This document shows positions 59,701-64,000 of a stretch of 64,000 nt of DNA, in pieces. Where the stretch lies: assembly GCA_029582155.1 (NCBI GenBank), contig CM055897.1, forward strand, positions 17,502,576 to 17,566,575, read 5' to 3'. The notes beneath the pieces were generated by a model, which saw nothing but the letters and a program-made list of their open reading frames with translations, was not told the origin of the DNA and did no database searches. The stretch's first letter is position 1; each line of letters begins with the position of its first letter. This DNA comes from Panopea generosa. Lineage: Eukaryota; Mollusca; Bivalvia; Adapedonta; Hiatellidae. The translations under genes were made by a program, and so were the position numbers.

Positions 59701-62700
59701 ATATTACAAGGTTTGTTCCCATTGCCTACACTCCATTTAATTAAATATGATCAATTCTTCGCCAAAGTCTATACATTACTCGAAAGTGTAAACAGGTTTG
59801 GTTGGCATCCACGTTTTATCTGATAGTGTGAGTAAATAAATATGTTATCACATTGTTCTTATCTTTCTATTTAATCTGTTGTGTGTATAATTGATGTTTC
59901 TGACAACTTAACATAACATAGATTTAAAATATGAATAGTGTTCCAATATCAAACATTGATGAACAGTGATCCAATAAGACCAATTCTTATTTTATATAGG
60001 TTTTAAATGTTTTCACCGATGAATTCCATTTAACACGTTACATTTTACAATTCATTTTCACACATCGATATACAATGTATTTTCAACTCAGAAATCAGAA
60101 GTGAAAACTGACAACGAAAATGAAGGAAGAAGAATGTCCGTGGAGATTGCTATGGAAAAGGTTGAGGTAGATCCATGGAAATTACCAGAGGTCCATGTTG
60201 AGTACACACCATGGTCAGGTATAGTCTGTCACAACCATTGGCAATGTTAAACATGTTAATTTGCATTAAAAGTACTTGAATATGCTTATTATACCAAACA
60301 TATATAGAAACCGTCATATTTGCAAGAGAATAATACGGAGAGGATAATATTTACCTTCAATTATTTACGCAAAAAAGATTTGAAAAAAAAAGCTCTGTGT
60401 TCAAGCTACTACTTAATTCACATAATAAGACCATATTATGTAATATTGATTGATGGTACTATGTGCAAATCTTAATGTGACGGCAAGGGAGTGATCGAGA
60501 TTAGAGAAATCAACTAAATCCTTTAAAAGGATTATATCGCAAATGTGCTTATTTTCATGGACTGGTAAACCCAGTATATGTTTTTGTTTACCACGATATC
60601 ATGAACACCAATTAGTACAAGCTGAGATCGACTTCAAAAAAAGGTATAGTATCAGAATGCGTCGGTATATATTTGAATTGCAATTGAATCCATTTATTCC
60701 TTCTTTTAGAACTGTCAACCACTTCGAAGGTGAAAAGAATAGTAGTGAACGGTATTGGTAAATCCGCGCTCCTGGTGGTGTTTCTTTACTTCTTTGTCTG
60801 TTCCCTGGACCTGCTAAGTTCCTCTTTTCGTTTACTGGGAGGTAAGCAGTTTTACGCGGGCCATGTATTGTGTATTAGATATGTCAATTTACATCAATTG
60901 AATACACATGTAGAACTGATTGAAAAATATAATGAAACACTTGAGTGTAGTTGTCTAAGGCTCTGTTTAATATAAAGATCACTCTCTTACTGCTGAAGTC
61001 TTAGGTTCGAGTAACGCTCGGTCAAATCCTTAGGTGAGAATATTTGCCAGTTACTTGCGGAAGGGCGATGGTTCTTCTCATATGATTTCCTCCGCCCATA
61101 TTAAAACAATGTTGTTGTTGTCGTCGTCGTCGTTGTTGTTGAAGTCTTTGGTATGACCCGGCCGGAGATTGAAACCACGACCTTCCGCATGCGAGGCGGA
61201 CGCTCTACCACTAGACCACGCTCTACCACTAGACGGTATATATTAATACAAACTGTACATGAACTGATAATTAGAATGTACCTACTCGAGTTTGATAACT
61301 GCTTATATACAATGATACAGCAGGTTATTCAATGATTTGTTTTGTTAATTTCATTAGGAGTTGCAGTGTGTGTGCGTGGGCGAGTGCTAATGCGCATATG
61401 TACGTGCATACGTATTTGCACACATGGTCACTTTTAAATACGTTAGTAAGCTATTGTGAATATTATGTTCCATAAGGTTTAAAAACCCAAACTGGTATAC
61501 ATACTTTGTTATTCATTTGTGTAATCATTTGTAAATTATCAATGATTAATGTTCGACCGAGCTGCTAATCATGTAAATTAATTTCTGACATTCAGGAAAA
61601 ACGGCCGGTTCTGTGTTTAAGAACAACGAATTGTTGAGCAACCCTGTGGCGGGGCTCATGATAAGTGTCATGGCAACGGCATTACTGCAATCGTCGTCAA
61701 CTACAACAAGCGTAGCCATCAGTCTTGTAGTTTCCAATGGTAAATATTGTATTTGTTATGGTTAAAGTCAAATGCTAAGTACACTTGGGTTCCAATGAAA
61801 AATAAATTTGTCAAGGTCTATAAAAATCAAATAATCATAACTTACCATAAAATTATTTCAAGATTGATGTCAAGCATGGTTTAACATCAACTTGGCACAA
61901 CTTTCCAACAAATGTCGCGTTCACGGTTGAGAAAGCTATGACTGAAAGTAATGGGAACCAAATTTCAAACCAACTTTACGTGACATTTTTAAGAGAAGCT
62001 GTTGAAATAGATTGATTTGATTTCGATTACTTCAATTACCTTGATGTTCGATTACGTTTTTTTCAAAATGGTTAGCGTTATTTGAAAGTTCATGAGATAT
62101 GAAGTTACGTGTAACACGTTCAAGGTAATTGAATACTCGAAAGTTCACTTAAGCATAACAAATATAACTCATTTCTTATAATTAAATTACAATGCAATCG
62201 CTTAACACAACCATGTCCTGTTTTGAATATATCTTGCACCGATACAGAGTTAAATAATGTTTCGCTTCAAATTTATAAAAGAAACTGAAACATCACGACC
62301 ACTGCTTCATGACGTCAGAACTGATCATTATTTTTATGTTTTTGACGTCATAATCTATGGTTAATCTTAAACAAGGTCGATTTCTCGAAGCGAAAAATGA
62401 CCGCTCATGTGTATGCGTTCATGAGACACTGAATGACAACATTATATTTAGGAACAGAGCAGAACATATATTTTATTTCAAACTTGTTCATTAATACATC
62501 GTCATAATAACATATGTACAACACATGATATCACGTAAAATGTTAATAAAGACATAATTTATTCTGCCATTTTCCATAAGTATTTTAAGTAAATTTATTT
62601 TTTGTATATTATCAATATCGACATAATCCATGAAATACTTTCAAGTCATAAATTGCTAAAAATAAGATACATAGAGAGAGGATGAACGAGTTTATCAATT

Positions 62701-63901
62701 TTTAGATGATTTTCTTTCATTGCCAACTACAAATACTTATAGGTTATATAACGAACGTAAATTTTAATTAAGGACTGTCACTGGTCATTATCAATCAGAT
62801 ATTTGTGATATGCATTGTGATATTCATTAGAAACATGTAGATCTAACAGGGATACAAGTTTGTATAACGTTATGCTTTAAATTGGATTTATTACTACTAG
62901 TAGAAAAAACACCTTCGTTATTGATACCCTATGTATCTGACAATTTCGTGTTTGTTTCATATTTTGCTTCTCAGGGTGTTACAACTTTAGATGCTACTTT
63001 CAGTTCTCGAGGTACCGGACGTAATACCTATCGTGATGGGAGCAAATATTGGAACATCTCTCACGAACACAATCGTCTCCATGGGACAAATCACGAATAA
63101 AAACGATTTCAGACGAGCGTTTGCAAGCGCCACTGTACACGATATGTTTAACTGGTTGGCCGTGTTTGTGCTCTTACCATTTGAGGTCGCGACAGGTATT
63201 GACGTCTGCCCCTAGCACATCAATGACGACGTCTGCACCTATCACATCAATGACGACGTCTCTGGTAGAGACGCCATCTTTGATGTGCTAGGCGCTGACG
63301 CCGTAGGGGTGTGGGCTCGAATCCCGAAGATAACAGAAATATATTTCCGAAATTGTCCGTGGTCAGATTTAACGACATGTGCCACTCTTCTCCATTGAGT
63401 CATATAAAGTAGAAATATTACAAAAATAGATTTTGAATATATTTATATATTCTTAGTTCTGTGCCGTCTTATGAGCTTATAATTAAATATGAAATCACAG
63501 TTTCGATAACGAAAATAATGATGAATGTAATCAGAAGGAAATATATTATTCAACAACAATGGACGGTCAGAAACAATATAAATTTGGAAATCGTATTTTT
63601 GTATGGTTACACGTACATAGGTGTAACGATTGATTCGATATGTGACTCTAAGCTAGATAGATTTTAACAATCCGTGTGTCCATATGAAAAACATGATTTC
63701 TTTAGCCATTTTCCTTTCTTTTAATCGAATTAGAAGCATTAAGTATATTTCACCATAACATGTTTTAATATTTAAGGCTATTTGTATCGTTTGACAAAAG
63801 CCATTGTGGACACCATGCATTTTCCGGTTAATGCAGAAAAGAAGAAAAGTCAGCAGTTTCTGAAGACGGTCACCAGGCCATTCACCAATCTTATAATACA
63901 G
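56741..63901 (+). CDS. SLC34A: SLC34-type sodium-phosphate cotransporter, copy C (3' end beyond window)
   Basis: Exons in the window: 56741-56803, 60092-60218, 60710-60841, 61596-61739, 63004-63195 and 63777-63901. All have GT/AG borders and compatible phases, giving 261 residues before the right edge. Start: [11 protein letters not shown], with donor GTATGT after NQ. Seen: VDPWKLPEV, first membrane segment ([15 protein letters not shown]), QSSSTTTS at about 139-142, GANIGTS, and [10 protein letters not shown], where the Gly between the two Ala of the electrogenic signature is Ser while Ala, Ala and Asp remain. LMISVMA also replaces the Gly of LMIGVMA in copy B. The missing part should hold the extracellular loop, the second QSSS and the tail. 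Core exon lengths equal those of copies A and B; protein and nucleotide similarity is highest to copy B. Confidence 0.9.
56935..57632 (+). other. coding-like patches in intron 1 of copy C, unidentified
   Basis: Consecutive stretches in different frames look protein-like: one with [19 protein letters not shown] (from about 56950), one with [18 protein letters not shown] (from about 57110) and one with [18 protein letters not shown] (from about 57470). Stops and frame changes separate them. It could be a decayed gene or retrocopy; I do not recognise the protein, and chance cannot be excluded. Confidence 0.25.
60970..61140 (+). mobile_element. SINE family IV
   Basis: AGGTTCGAGTAAC (B-box-like), GTGAGAATATTTGCCAGTTA then CTTGCGGAAGGGCGATGGTT, and a GTTGTTGTCGTCGTCG tail. 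In intron 3 of copy C, directly abutted by a family II fragment. Confidence 0.75.
61141..61235 (-). mobile_element. SINE family II head fragment, minus strand
   Basis: GGTATGACCCGGCCGGAGAT, CGACCTTCCGCATGCGAGGC and CTCTACCACTAGACCACG, the last partly duplicated. Only the 5' third of the SINE remains. Confidence 0.8.
63201..63350. repeat. 27-bp direct repeat and inverted repeat with tRNA-like end
   Basis: GACGTCTGCCCCTAGCACAT starts at 63201 and recurs at 63228; the complement TTTGATGTGCTAGG appears near 63279. GGGCTCGAATCCCGAAG (near 63314) is B-box-like. It starts five bases after the donor of an exon of copy C. Confidence 0.6.
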
Positions 63902-64000
63902 GTAGATACTGCCATAAACTTATATGAAATACCAGTGCTTATATATTGTCTAGAGTTCATGCTGTTGAATTTGCACAGTGTAATTCCATACGTTTCCATT

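Overview
The window is eukaryotic nuclear DNA: AT-rich, with multi-exon genes bounded by GT/AG introns, TATA boxes, AATAAA signals, many tRNA-derived SINEs, MITEs and large minisatellite arrays. The gene content (TRIM-like RING/B-box proteins with a propeller-like C-terminus, and tandem SLC34 phosphate transporters) and the repeat style suggest a lophotrochozoan, most likely a bivalve mollusc. That placement is inference; nothing here fixes the species. All five genes that I can build lie on the + strand.

Left part (1-11.4 kb): two paralogous TRIM-like genes in tandem. The first (2-2017, cut by the window edge) is one uninterrupted reading frame. The second (5526-11430) encodes the same protein from four exons, 723 aa, with all splice phases agreeing. 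Its third intron holds a three-level nest of transposons: a SINE split by a TTAA-flanked MITE that is itself split by another SINE. 11.4-16.9 kb is intergenic, with SINEs, a 181-bp near-perfect palindrome and one copy of a 367-bp dispersed repeat.

Middle and right (16.9-64 kb): three tandem paralogs of the SLC34 (NaPi-II) sodium-phosphate cotransporter. Copy A (16976-28891) is complete: TATA box, nine exons, 636 aa, both QSSS motifs and the A-A-D residues associated with electrogenic transport. Copy B (42654-52541) is complete from its second exon to its stop, but I could not find its first exon. Copy C (56741-63901) starts in the window and runs off the right edge. Core exon lengths (132, 144 and 192 nt) are identical in all three, so whole genes were duplicated. 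B and C are closest.

Between A and B lies about 11 kb dominated by tandem repeats: a 49-bp hairpin repeat starting at the stop codon of A, a 117-bp repeat, diverged C-rich repeats, then two long minisatellites (43-bp and 41-bp monomers) with higher-order structure. Two more arrays (34-bp monomer, and an ACCCAT-like array) sit inside introns of B. I saw no convincing rRNA, CRISPR array, bacterial-type operon or functional tRNA. The most notable points are the intronless/intron-bearing TRIM pair, the SLC34 triplication with embedded satellites, the nested transposon, and the repeat that grew out of a stop codon.
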